64,000 bases of DNA, from the NCBI RefSeq assembly GCF_019974135.1, contig NZ_AP025017.1, forward strand, positions 372,001-436,000, read 5' to 3'. Each line of letters opens with the position of its first letter. The first letter of the stretch is position 1. The notes below the pieces were generated by a model. That model worked only from the letters and a program-made list of their open reading frames with translations, searched no databases and had not been told where the DNA came from. The DNA comes from Actinomyces capricornis (GTDB lineage: Bacteria > Actinomycetota > Actinomycetes > Actinomycetales > Actinomycetaceae). Below are positions 1 through 7,324 of this stretch, in pieces. A program made the position numbers and the translations under genes.

Positions 1-1733
1 GCGCTGCGGACCCGCGCGTAGGAGATGACCAGGTGCTCGCGGGCGCGGGTGACCCCCACGTAGAGCAGGCGCCGCTCCTCCTCGATCGCGGCCTGCCCCT
101 CGGCCAGGGAGATGGGCAGCAGGCCCTCGCAGGCGCCCACCAGCAGGACCGCATCCCACTCCAGGCCCTTGGCGGCGTGCAGGGAGGACAGGGTGACGCC
201 GTCGACCACGGGGGCGTTCTGGGCCTCGGCGCGCTCGCGCAGCTCGGCATGGAGGGCATCGAGGTCGGCGCCGCGGGCCGAGGCCAGCTCGTCGGCCAGG
301 ACCACCAGGGCGTTGAGGGAGTCCCAGCGCTCGCGCACGGCCCCGCGGGCGGCGGGGGGCTCGGCGCTCCACCCCTCGCGGGCCAGGACCATGCGCACGT
401 CCTGGCCCAGGTCCCCGGTGAGGGAGGCCTTCTCGGTGCGGGCGGCCCCCAGGATGACGGCCATGGCCCGCTTGACCTCCTCGCGCTCGAAGAAGCGCTC
501 CCCACCGCGCACCAGGTAGCCGATCTGGGCTTCGGCCAGGGCCTGCTCGATGACCTCGGACTGGGAGTTGGTGCGGTAGAGCACGGCGATCTGGCTCAGG
601 GGCACGCCCTCGGATCGCAGTCGCTGGACCTGGGCGACCACGCCCTGGGCCTCGCGGACGTCGTCGTCGTGGATCTCGTAGCGCACGGCGGGGCCCGAGG
701 GGCGCTGGGCGACCAGCTCGACGGCGCCGGTGGGCAGGCGCAGGTGCCCGCCGGAGCGCCGGGTGCCGGCCAGGACCCGGTTGGCCAGGGAGACGACCTG
801 GGGGGTGGAGCGGTAGTCGCGGCTGAGCCGCACGGTGCGGGCGCCCTCGTAGCGCTGGGCGAAGCCGGTGAGGAAGGCGGGGGTGGCGCCGGTGAAGGAG
901 TAGATGGTCTGGGAGACGTCCCCCACGACGCACAGCTGGCGGCGCCGCCCCAGCCACAGGTCGAGCAGGCGCTGCTGGAGGGGTGAGACGTCCTGGTACT
1001 CGTCGACGACGAAGTGCTTGTACTGGCTGCGCACCTGGGAGGCGATGTCGTCGCGGTCCAGCAGGATGCCGATCTGCAGGAGCAGGACGTCCTCGAAGTC
1101 GATGACGCCGCGCTCGGTCTTGGCCTCCTCGTAGAGGCGCAGGACCTGGGCGATGGTCTCCGGCTCCATGCCGCCGGCCGCGTCGGTGCGCCCGGCGGCG
1201 GTGGCCTTGATGGCGTAGTCCTCGGGCAGGGTCATGGTGACCTTGGCCCATTCGACCTCGGCGGCCAGGTCGCGCACGGTGGCGCGGTCGGTGGGCAGGC
1301 CCAGGCGCCGGGCGGCGGCCCCCACGAGGGGGGCCTTGTAGGACTGGATCTCGGGTCGGCGCCCGCCGATGGCGGTGGGCCAGAAGTAGGTGAGCTGGCG
1401 CAGGGCCGCGGAGTGGAAGGTGCGGGCCTGGACCCCGGGGATGCCCAGGTCGGCCAGGCGCGAGCGCATCTCCCCCGCGGCGCGGGCGGTGAAGGTCACG
1501 GCCAGGACCTGGGTGGGCTGGTAGGCGCCGGTGGCCACGCCGTGGGCGATGCGGTAGGTGATGGCGCGGGTCTTGCCGGTGCCCGCGCCGGCCAGGACGC
1601 ACAGGGGCCCCTCGAGGTGCTCGGCGACCTCGCGCTGGTCGGGGTCCAGGGCGTCCAGGAGGCTGGAGGCCTGCGCGGGCCCGGGCGGTGGGGTGGAGGT
1701 GCGCGGCGCGGGGCGGGGGGCGGAGGGGGTCAT
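1..1733 (-). CDS. uvrD2: ATP-dependent DNA helicase UvrD2 (3' part outside window)
   Basis: Superfamily 1 DNA helicase of the UvrD/PcrA type, expected to unwind DNA during repair. About 577 codons lie in the window; the C-terminus runs off the left edge. The N-terminal half has LDPDQREVAEH followed by Walker A LAGAGTGKTRAITYRI, then the Walker B-like DEYQDVSPLQQ and GDVSQTIYSFTGA. The helicase C-terminal part shows YRSTPQV, LSSLHAAKGLEWDAV and EEERRLLYVGVTRAREHL near the edge. The N-terminal tail is Pro/Ala-rich. It starts at ATG 1733; no strong Shine-Dalgarno is visible. The UvrD2 rather than UvrD1/PcrA assignment rests on the shortened N-terminus and on nudC lying nearby, as in mycobacteria. 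The HRDC domain typical of UvrD2 would lie outside the window, so it cannot be checked. Confidence 0.88.
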   Translation of the reverse strand, partial: MTPSAPRPAPRTSTPPPGPAQASSLLDALDPDQREVAEHLEGPLCVLAGAGTGKTRAITYRIAHGVATGAYQPTQVLAVTFTARAAGEMRSRLADLGIPGVQARTFHSAALRQLTYFWPTAIGGRRPEIQSYKAPLVGAAARRLGLPTDRATVRDLAAEVEWAKVTMTLPEDYAIKATAAGRTDAAGGMEPETIAQVLRLYEEAKTERGVIDFEDVLLLQIGILLDRDDIASQVRSQYKHFVVDEYQDVSPLQQRLLDLWLGRRRQLCVVGDVSQTIYSFTGATPAFLTGFAQRYEGARTVRLSRDYRSTPQVVSLANRVLAGTRRSGGHLRLPTGAVELVAQRPSGPAVRYEIHDDDVREAQGVVAQVQRLRSEGVPLSQIAVLYRTNSQSEVIEQALAEAQIGYLVRGGERFFEREEVKRAMAVILGAARTEKASLTGDLGQDVRMVLAREGWSAEPPAARGAVRERWDSLNALVVLADELASARGADLDALHAELRERAEAQNAPVVDGVTLSSLHAAKGLEWDAVLLVGACEGLLPISLAEGQAAIEEERRLLYVGVTRAREHLVISYARVRS

Positions 1734-1811
1734 CGGGCACAGCCTGCCACAGCGTGAAAACTCCATGCACACAGACGACCAACTTCTCAACCACCTCAAC
1801 AATACAGGATT

Positions 1812-3422
1812 TCATTTATCTTTCGATAATGCATCCAAATCCAAAATCGCCCTCCTGATCGCCCTGAGATCTTGCATTGGAACATCAATCTCCGCCTCTA
1901 GATCACCCTCATCACCGCCAGGCAAAAAAGATCGTGGTTCATTCTGAGTTCTTATTAAATCTACATAAGCTCCGTAATCAATTGTCCAGACATCAAACCT
2001 CTCTCCCGGCACATCCTGAGCCGAATAACCTCGTCGAACAATATGGAGAACTCTAGCGTCGAACAACTTTAGTAAGACTGGATTATTCGAGTCCCTCTGA
2101 TTAACAAGGAATCCCCTTGATTTCTTCTCTCTAATTACGTCATCGACGATCCTATGAAGCATTCTAGTTGCATCAGAATCGGATTGAAGCGCATTCTCCT
2201 TGTCGGCTTGATACCAACTTCTCGCAGCACTTCTCACATCCTTCATAGAGATTTTTTTACCTCCTGCCGATAGGGCTGCTTTTCCTGCGATATTGAGTGC
2301 ATCTCGAGGTACACCCTCAGACGCGCGAACCAACTCTTCGAAAGCTCTCCTATCCGAAAATAACTGGCTAATCATTTCCTCTTCACGAAGAACTCGATCA
2401 CTGAGAAGACCGCCACCCCTGCCAGACATCAGATGCTTATGGAAAAGGCCTTTAAAGAAACTTGTCGACCTCTCCTCATGTTGTTCATACACCATATAGT
2501 CGTCTAGGTTCAGATTCGCCGCAAAATCAGCACCTAACTCTATACCCACAAGTTGATCACCACAGTAGTCTCGAAAATTGCTCTGCTGTTCAATAGCGGC
2601 AATTTTAACGGTAATTGCTGAGACTGGAGATAAGCCCCGAACAATAAACTCCCCCAGCAGCGGCTGAAGATCAGACGGTACGCTACTCCATTCGTCCAGC
2701 AATATCCAAAGCCTTCTTTTCCCTAGATTACCGGCGAACGACCGTAGAGCATTGACTATGGGAGAGAACTCCAGGAATACTTCCTCATCTCCTTCTCTTG
2801 CCATTGTTGATCGACCAGAACTTCCGACCTCGTGCTGGCTAGCCGAAGAATACGATAGGGCGGGATTTGAAGAAGCGCCAAGAGATAGATTTTCATTAGA
2901 AACTATCGAATTCGTCCGAGACGACTCCACCCCGACGTTTACTGGGCCAACAATGCGAACTTTAGAAATTGCGTCGACGAGACGATCGAGATTATCTACA
3001 ATTGACGGATTATTAACTAGATCTTCATCGTTTACGACGATCTCAAATATATGATCTCTCACGTTCCCGAGAAGGTCTACCAGCAATCTAGCTGCCCGCT
3101 CCGTAGTCTTTACTTCGTTTCCATTAAAGAGCCCATTGGCGGACCCGATCTGCCTCAGATCAACATATACAGGAATATCTCCCAACTCTAGGACTTGGGT
3201 TTCGAGGTATCTAAATGCATGAGTCTTGCCCGTACCACGCCGCCCGTACATGACCTGATTATCGATTGTCTCAAGCGCCACGGTAACACCAGAGTCTTCG
3301 AATGTTCGGCGTAACTCTTCAACCTGCTGCTGATCCGCCCTTTTCGGGATCGCATTCAGAGCTCGATTAAATATCGAAATCAAATCAACTTCTCCTATCT
3401 GGACAATGAATAAACAATTCAT
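1812..3422 (-). CDS. ORC/CDC6-like AAA ATPase in AT-rich insert
   Basis: 536-residue P-loop NTPase. Walker A GRRGTGKTH is at residues 60-68 and Walker B LWILLDEW at 238-245. Between them (about 150-215) lies a Ser/Asn-rich segment unlike a compact AAA core. After the ATPase part, VPRDALNIAGKAAL and the following helices look like the lid, and residues about 405-500 (LHRIVDDVIREKKSRGF, LLKLFDARVLHIVRRG) look like a winged-helix domain. This is the layout of the ORC-CDC6 family AAA ATPases annotated in many bacterial islands, whose role is mostly unknown; a conflict or defence role is inference. Codon use is AT-rich, unlike all neighbours. The ATG at 3422 has no Shine-Dalgarno; a TTG at 3383 lies about 8 nt after AGGAG and may be the true start. 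It could also be a STAND-like or KAP-like NTPase. Confidence 0.75.
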   Translation of the reverse strand: MNCLFIVQIGEVDLISIFNRALNAIPKRADQQQVEELRRTFEDSGVTVALETIDNQVMYGRRGTGKTHAFRYLETQVLELGDIPVYVDLRQIGSANGLFNGNEVKTTERAARLLVDLLGNVRDHIFEIVVNDEDLVNNPSIVDNLDRLVDAISKVRIVGPVNVGVESSRTNSIVSNENLSLGASSNPALSYSSASQHEVGSSGRSTMAREGDEEVFLEFSPIVNALRSFAGNLGKRRLWILLDEWSSVPSDLQPLLGEFIVRGLSPVSAITVKIAAIEQQSNFRDYCGDQLVGIELGADFAANLNLDDYMVYEQHEERSTSFFKGLFHKHLMSGRGGGLLSDRVLREEEMISQLFSDRRAFEELVRASEGVPRDALNIAGKAALSAGGKKISMKDVRSAARSWYQADKENALQSDSDATRMLHRIVDDVIREKKSRGFLVNQRDSNNPVLLKLFDARVLHIVRRGYSAQDVPGERFDVWTIDYGAYVDLIRTQNEPRSFLPGGDEGDLEAEIDVPMQDLRAIRRAILDLDALSKDK

Positions 3423-3441
3423 CGCGACATTGATGTGACGG

Positions 3442-3618
3442 TCAGTATCGAAAATGCAGTGACGCAGATCTCATTGCTTCCTTTTTGGTGGCGATAAAGC
3501 ACAAACGAACACTCTCGCCCGTTTTGCTCATTCCACTGAATCTTACTACCTTAATAGGGATGCCAATAATATTGGCTACCATGAATCTCGGGTACGAGAA
3601 TATTGAAAGTAGATTCAT
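3442..3618 (-). CDS. hypothetical 58-residue protein upstream of the AAA ATPase
   Basis: An ATG-started frame of 58 codons reads MNLLSIFSYPRF at its start and ends SASLHFRY with TGA. It lies 19 nt upstream of the ATPase ATG on the same strand and shares its AT-rich composition. The middle part (PIKVVRFSGMSKTGESVRL) looks protein-like, with basic and hydrophobic residues alternating, but I recognise no family. No Shine-Dalgarno precedes the ATG; an internal ATG at residue 13 is an alternative start. It could be a small partner of the ATPase or a chance frame in AT-rich DNA. A candidate -10 TATATA lies at 3652-3657 on the minus strand. Confidence 0.35.
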   Translation of the reverse strand: MNLLSIFSYPRFMVANIIGIPIKVVRFSGMSKTGESVRLCFIATKKEAMRSASLHFRY

Positions 3619-3793
3619 CTGGAGGTTAGTTCACTTAAACATCTATCAATCTATATAATTCACCTGCCCCTACTCCCTTAAAATAGCGCGCTTTAAACAC
3701 ATCTTACCATAGGGTGGCCCGTCCCATTGTGATCCAACCTGACATCATTCTAGGACACCGATGCCCGTTACCTTGTTGGTGGCCCTCCTCTCG

Positions 3794-5086
3794 TCATGGG
3801 ATGGGGCCGCCGTACCAGTCCTCGATGAGGGCCCGCCCGATGGAGGTGGCCCCCGGCAGGATGATGCTCCCCCGGGCCACGGCCGCGGCCAGCTCGCTGC
3901 GGGAGACGAGCAGGACCTCGGTGACCTCCTCGCCGTCGGGTCGGGGGCGCCGGCTGCCCGGGGCGAGCCGCGCCCGGTAGCCGACCATGAGGGAGCGGGG
4001 GAAGGGCCAGGGCTGGGAGCCCGCGTACTCCACCCGGGACACCTCCAGCCCCGTCTCCTCGGCCACCTCGCGCACGACGGCGGCCTCCAGGGGCTCGCCC
4101 GCCTCCACATAGCCGGCGACCACCGAGTAGCGCCCCTGGGGCCAGGTGGCGCCGTGGACCATGACGAGGCGGTCGTCCTCATCGGTGGCCGCGACGATGA
4201 CGGCCGGATCAGTGCGCGGGAAGTGGGTGGTGGAGCACACTGCGCAGCGCCGCGCCCACCCCGCCTCCACCGGGCGGGTCGCCCCCGCGCAGCCCGGGCA
4301 GTAGGTCGAGGAGGCGTGCCAGGCGGCCAGGGCGGCGGCCGCGGTGGCCAGGCCCGCGTCGCGCGCGCTCATCCGCGCCCCCACCGAGCGCAAGGGGATG
4401 AGCGGGTAGCGCTCCAGCAGGCGGCGCAGGCCCGGGCGCTGCGTGCCCGCGCCCTCGGCGTCACGGCCACCCGCGGGCGCGGCGGGGGCCTCGGGCACCT
4501 CCAGCTCGGTGGGCACGACGACGGCCAGCCAGCTGGTCCCCGCAGGCCCCTGCGCCCGGCCCGCCTCCATGACGGCCTGAGGGGCGGCGCCCTGAGCGGT
4601 GCCCTCCGATGGTGCGCCGCCCCGGGGGCGGCCCTCCTGCTCAGCCCGCCCGGTGCGGCCCAGGTAGATGGTCGTCAGGCCCTCCAGCTCCTGCGGATCC
4701 AGGTCGGCGGCAGTGATCCGCGGCAGGCGGTCCTCCTGCGGCGTCGGCGCGCTGCGCCCCTCGGGCCCGCCGGAGGAGGCGCGGGCGGCGGGCGGCTCCC
4801 AGCCCGGCGAGCCCTCCTGCCTCGAGTGGTGGGGCCCGGAGGCGTCGTCGAGGGCGCCGCCGGCAGCCGCCGGAGGCATGGGCCGGGTCGCCGAGCCTGA
4901 GGAGGCGCCCACCGGCGCCGGGCCCACCGGGCCGGGGCGGCGCAGCGCCACCCTGCCGCGGGCGTCGATGAGCACCAGCCGCGTGGAGGGGTCCCGGGAC
5001 AGCTCGGCGACCAGCCCGGGCCGGCTGCGGCGCTCGGCGTCGCGGGCGTGACGGGAGCGGGACAGGGGCAGCCAGTCGGTCATCAT
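3794..5086 (-). CDS. nudC: NAD(+)/NADH pyrophosphatase NudC
   Basis: Nudix hydrolase of the NudC type, which cleaves NAD(H) into NMN(H) and AMP; some members also remove NAD caps from RNA. In the 430-residue reading from ATG 5086, a zinc ribbon has Cys pairs at 263/266 (CPGC) and 281/284 (CAVC). The Nudix box spans about 325-347 (GYVEAGE to REVAEETGL), followed by the NudC signature SQPWPFPRS at 357-365. The start fits GGAGGG seven nt upstream. The protein is longer than usual because residues about 55-200 contain Pro/Gly/Ala-rich, probably disordered insertions. The frame is open upstream to 5317 through a 27-bp tandem repeat, but that extension lacks family similarity. The AT-rich insert lies directly downstream. 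Confidence 0.9.
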   Translation of the reverse strand: MMTDWLPLSRSRHARDAERRSRPGLVAELSRDPSTRLVLIDARGRVALRRPGPVGPAPVGASSGSATRPMPPAAAGGALDDASGPHHSRQEGSPGWEPPAARASSGGPEGRSAPTPQEDRLPRITAADLDPQELEGLTTIYLGRTGRAEQEGRPRGGAPSEGTAQGAAPQAVMEAGRAQGPAGTSWLAVVVPTELEVPEAPAAPAGGRDAEGAGTQRPGLRRLLERYPLIPLRSVGARMSARDAGLATAAAALAAWHASSTYCPGCAGATRPVEAGWARRCAVCSTTHFPRTDPAVIVAATDEDDRLVMVHGATWPQGRYSVVAGYVEAGEPLEAAVVREVAEETGLEVSRVEYAGSQPWPFPRSLMVGYRARLAPGSRRPRPDGEEVTEVLLVSRSELAAAVARGSIILPGATSIGRALIEDWYGGPIP

Positions 5087-5172
5087 GGCCCAACCCTCCA
5101 CCGTCGTGGCCCCGGCGCCCTCCAGGCTCGCCGGGATGGCGACGCCGCGGGCCGCAGCGCCCGCTGCCTCCC

Positions 5173-5259
5173 GGCCGGGCCCAGTGCCCAGCCCCGGCCG
5201 GCCGGGCCCAGTGCCCAGCCCCGCCCGGCCGGGCCCAGTGCCCAGCCCCGCCCGGCCGG
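5173..5259. repeat. 27-bp tandem repeat, three copies
   Basis: Three head-to-tail copies begin at 5173, 5200 and 5227 and share the core GGCCGGGCCCAGTGCCCAG; a partial fourth begins at 5254. The period is a multiple of three and the frame stays open on both strands. The repeat lies between the nudC start and the rbsK terminator, so it is most likely noncoding slippage-prone DNA. Confidence 0.85.
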
Positions 5260-5264
5260 CCGCG

Positions 5265-5309
5265 GCGCCCGAGGGCCGGCGCGGATATCCGGCGCCGGCC
5301 CTCGGGCGC
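5265..5309 (-). terminator. strong hairpin downstream of rbsK
   Basis: A perfect 18-bp inverted repeat (5265-5282 and 5292-5309) encloses a 9-nt loop containing GGATATCC. It begins 19 nt after the rbsK stop on the minus strand. There is no T-tract, which is common for hairpin terminators in high-GC actinobacteria. It closes the sugar operon and separates it from nudC. Confidence 0.75.
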
Positions 5310-5327
5310 AGGAGCATCGTGGCGGGC

Positions 5328-6296
5328 CTACCCGCGCAGGATCTGCTCGAACTCCTCCTTGGAGGCGTAGGAGGACTGGGTGCCCCGCTTGGTCACCGAG
5401 TCCGCCGAGTAGCGGTTGGCCATCTCCAGGGAGGCGGCCGTATCGCCGGTGGAGACCAGGAAGTGGCCGAAGCAGCCGATGAAGGCGTCCCCCGCGCCGG
5501 TGGTGTCGCGCGCCTCGACCGCTACACCGGGGATGAGCCGGTCCTCGGTGCGGGTCATCCACAGGGCGCCACGCGAGCCCAGGGTGACGATGACATTGGC
5601 GATCCCCACCTCCAGCAGGACCGCCGCCGCGTTGCGCACGTCGTCGAGGCTGTCCACGGGCATGCCGGTCAGCAGGGACAGCTCGCTCTCGTTGGGCACG
5701 ATGTACTGGCAGTCGCGCACCTTCTCCAGCTCCAGGTCGGGCTGGGCCGGGGCCGGGTTGAGCAGCACCGGGATGGAGTGGCGCTTACCCAGGGCCACCG
5801 CCTCGTAGACCGTCTCCAGGGGGATCTCGAGCTGCAGGACGATGAGCCGGCAGGAGGCGATGTCCTCTTCGGCGCGCAGCACGTCCTCGGGGGTGAGCAG
5901 GGCGTTGGCGCCCTTGACGATGAGGATGGAGTTGCGCGACTCCTCATCGACGAAGATGGGCGCCACGCCGCTGGCGGCCTGGGTGGGCAGGACGAGGTCG
6001 GTGTCGATGCCGTTGCGCCGGTAGTTCTCGATGGTGCTCTGGGCGAAGAGGTCGTTGCCGACCCGGGTGAGCATGAGCACCCGGGAGCCGAGCCGGGAGG
6101 CGCTGACCGCCTGGTTGGCCCCCTTGCCGCCGAAGCCCATGGCGAAGTCGGGCGCCTCGACGGTCTCGCCCTCGCTGGGCATGCGGGTGATGTAGGTGAT
6201 GAGGTCCATGTTGCTGGACCCGATGACGGCGATGTCCTTGCCGCCCCCGCCGGCGCTGCTCGCAGTGCCTGGCAGGTTGGTGCGATCGGCTGCCAT
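5328..6296 (-). CDS. rbsK: ribokinase-like PfkB family sugar kinase
   Basis: 322-residue PfkB-family kinase, close to the usual ribokinase length. It would phosphorylate a sugar with ATP in the cytoplasm. The substrate-side signature GFGGKGANQA lies at about 54-63 and the C-terminal signature DTTGAGDAF at 264-272, with Asp270 as the expected catalytic base. NPAPAQ and PNESEL motifs typical of ribokinases are also present. Its ATG is one base beyond the stop codon of the epimerase-like gene, so the two are translationally coupled. Because the operon encodes a fucose-permease-like transporter and no ribose importer, the true substrate may be another sugar such as a deoxy sugar, or an inosine-derived pentose. 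The kinase function is secure; the substrate is inference. Confidence 0.88.
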   Translation of the reverse strand: MAADRTNLPGTASSAGGGGKDIAVIGSSNMDLITYITRMPSEGETVEAPDFAMGFGGKGANQAVSASRLGSRVLMLTRVGNDLFAQSTIENYRRNGIDTDLVLPTQAASGVAPIFVDEESRNSILIVKGANALLTPEDVLRAEEDIASCRLIVLQLEIPLETVYEAVALGKRHSIPVLLNPAPAQPDLELEKVRDCQYIVPNESELSLLTGMPVDSLDDVRNAAAVLLEVGIANVIVTLGSRGALWMTRTEDRLIPGVAVEARDTTGAGDAFIGCFGHFLVSTGDTAASLEMANRYSADSVTKRGTQSSYASKEEFEQILRG

Positions 6297-6297
6297 G

Positions 6298-7320
6298 TCA
6301 GTCCTCCTTGAGTCCCGTGGTCACAGTGAAGGACCGGCTCTCGCCCGCCCCGAGGCTGATGAGGGTGCCGGCCTCCCGGGCGGCGATGAGGCCCTCGGGC
6401 CGGGAGGTGCCCGGCAGGACGAAGGAGGCCACCTTCTGGTCGGGATTGTGCAGGATCCAGCGTGTGGCCACCGGGAACTCCCTGCCCGAGAAGCGGGTCT
6501 GGAAGACATGCCCCTGGGGGGAGGCGATCTCGAAGACGAGCTCGTCGTCGTAGCGCTCCAGGCTGTCGGCGAAGTAGACGATCTCGGGGTCGAAGGCGGT
6601 GGCCCCCTCCAGGGAGTCGGCGTCCATCCTCCCGGCCAGGATCTCCTCGTTGATCCGCTCCCACGCGGGGTTGGGGGTCACATGCGCCGGCACGGTGCGC
6701 CGCAGCTGGAAGGAGCCCTCGGGCAGGGACTGGCTCATGACGCCGTCGGGCACGAAGGCGTAGTTCATGTGGCACATGTACTGCAGTGGCATCGGGGCGT
6801 AGGCCGAGAGGTTGGTGACCTCCATGCCGATGGTCATCATGGACGAGCCCGCGCGCATCTCCACATGGGGCCGGGCCCGGTAGTGGCTGCCGAAGCCCAT
6901 GACGTACTCGTAGGAGGAGACGATCCGCACGGCGTCGGCCTCGACCTCCAGCCAGGCCTCGTCCATGGGCGCGCAGGGGAACTCCCCGTGCAGGGGGTGG
7001 TCGTCCTCGGGGGCGGGGCAGCCGGCGGCCAGCAGGCCCGCGTGGAAGGCGAAGCAGCCGTAGGTGCCGATGATCTCCCGGGCGGGCTGGGGCTGGGAGA
7101 ACATGTTGTCCATCCGCAGGCTCACGCCGTCCATCTGGGCGTCCCAGATGATCTGGCCCATGAAGGGCAGGACCTCGATCAGGCCCCGGGAGTTGGTCAG
7201 CCTCAGCGAGGCCACCCCGGAGGGGTAGCGCAGGGCCCGGGCCTCGAAGTCCTGGGAGCGCAGGATGGTGCGCGCCTCGGTGTTGAACAGTTCCGGATGC
7301 AGGGGGATGGTGGTGCTCAT
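6298..7320 (-). CDS. aldose 1-epimerase-like protein (DUF4432 type)
   Basis: 340-residue predicted carbohydrate-binding protein with the all-beta galactose mutarotase-like composition. It resembles the DUF4432/aldose-epimerase-related group: FEARALRYPSGVASLRLTN near the N-terminus, then a strand-rich middle with HGEFPCAPMDEAWLE and MCHMNYAFVPDG, where the His and Glu residues probably line the sugar pocket. It likely converts anomers of the sugar imported by the adjacent permease, before the kinase acts. It starts at ATG 7320, four nt after the transporter stop, and ends one nt before rbsK, so the three form one operon. No signal peptide is visible, so it is cytoplasmic. The family and the epimerase role are moderately supported; the substrate is unknown. 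Confidence 0.65.
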   Translation of the reverse strand: MSTTIPLHPELFNTEARTILRSQDFEARALRYPSGVASLRLTNSRGLIEVLPFMGQIIWDAQMDGVSLRMDNMFSQPQPAREIIGTYGCFAFHAGLLAAGCPAPEDDHPLHGEFPCAPMDEAWLEVEADAVRIVSSYEYVMGFGSHYRARPHVEMRAGSSMMTIGMEVTNLSAYAPMPLQYMCHMNYAFVPDGVMSQSLPEGSFQLRRTVPAHVTPNPAWERINEEILAGRMDADSLEGATAFDPEIVYFADSLERYDDELVFEIASPQGHVFQTRFSGREFPVATRWILHNPDQKVASFVLPGTSRPEGLIAAREAGTLISLGAGESRSFTVTTGLKED

Positions 7321-7324
7321 GTGC

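Larger units (their letters stand above)
1734..3793. other. AT-rich insert between uvrD2 and nudC
   Basis: Base composition drops sharply from about 1740 to 3770 compared with the GC-rich DNA on both sides. In mycobacteria uvrD2 and nudC are immediate neighbours, so this looks like foreign DNA inserted between them. It holds one long reading frame (ATPase) and one 58-codon reading frame, both on the minus strand like the flanking genes. I see no integrase, transposase, tRNA gene or clear flanking direct repeat that would show how it arrived. The insert replaces the sequence directly upstream of uvrD2, so it may also affect uvrD2 expression. Confidence 0.7.

Noticed and set aside
33..1757. Long plus-strand frames opposite uvrD2
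   Set aside because: The minus strand encodes all UvrD motifs; the plus-strand translations are Gly/Ala-rich shadows.
3562..3576. Palindrome GCCAATAATATTGGC as an operator for the island ATPase
   Set aside because: It lies inside the 58-codon frame well downstream of any likely promoter; a chance palindrome in AT-rich DNA is as likely.
5173..5259. Possible CRISPR array
   Set aside because: The 27-bp units are directly adjacent with no spacers, and no cas gene is near.
5087..5317. 77-residue N-terminal extension of NudC through the 27-bp repeat
   Set aside because: ATG 5086 has a well-placed GGAGGG and starts at the family N-terminus. The extension is a repetitive Gly/Pro/Thr sequence that also spans the rbsK terminator hairpin.
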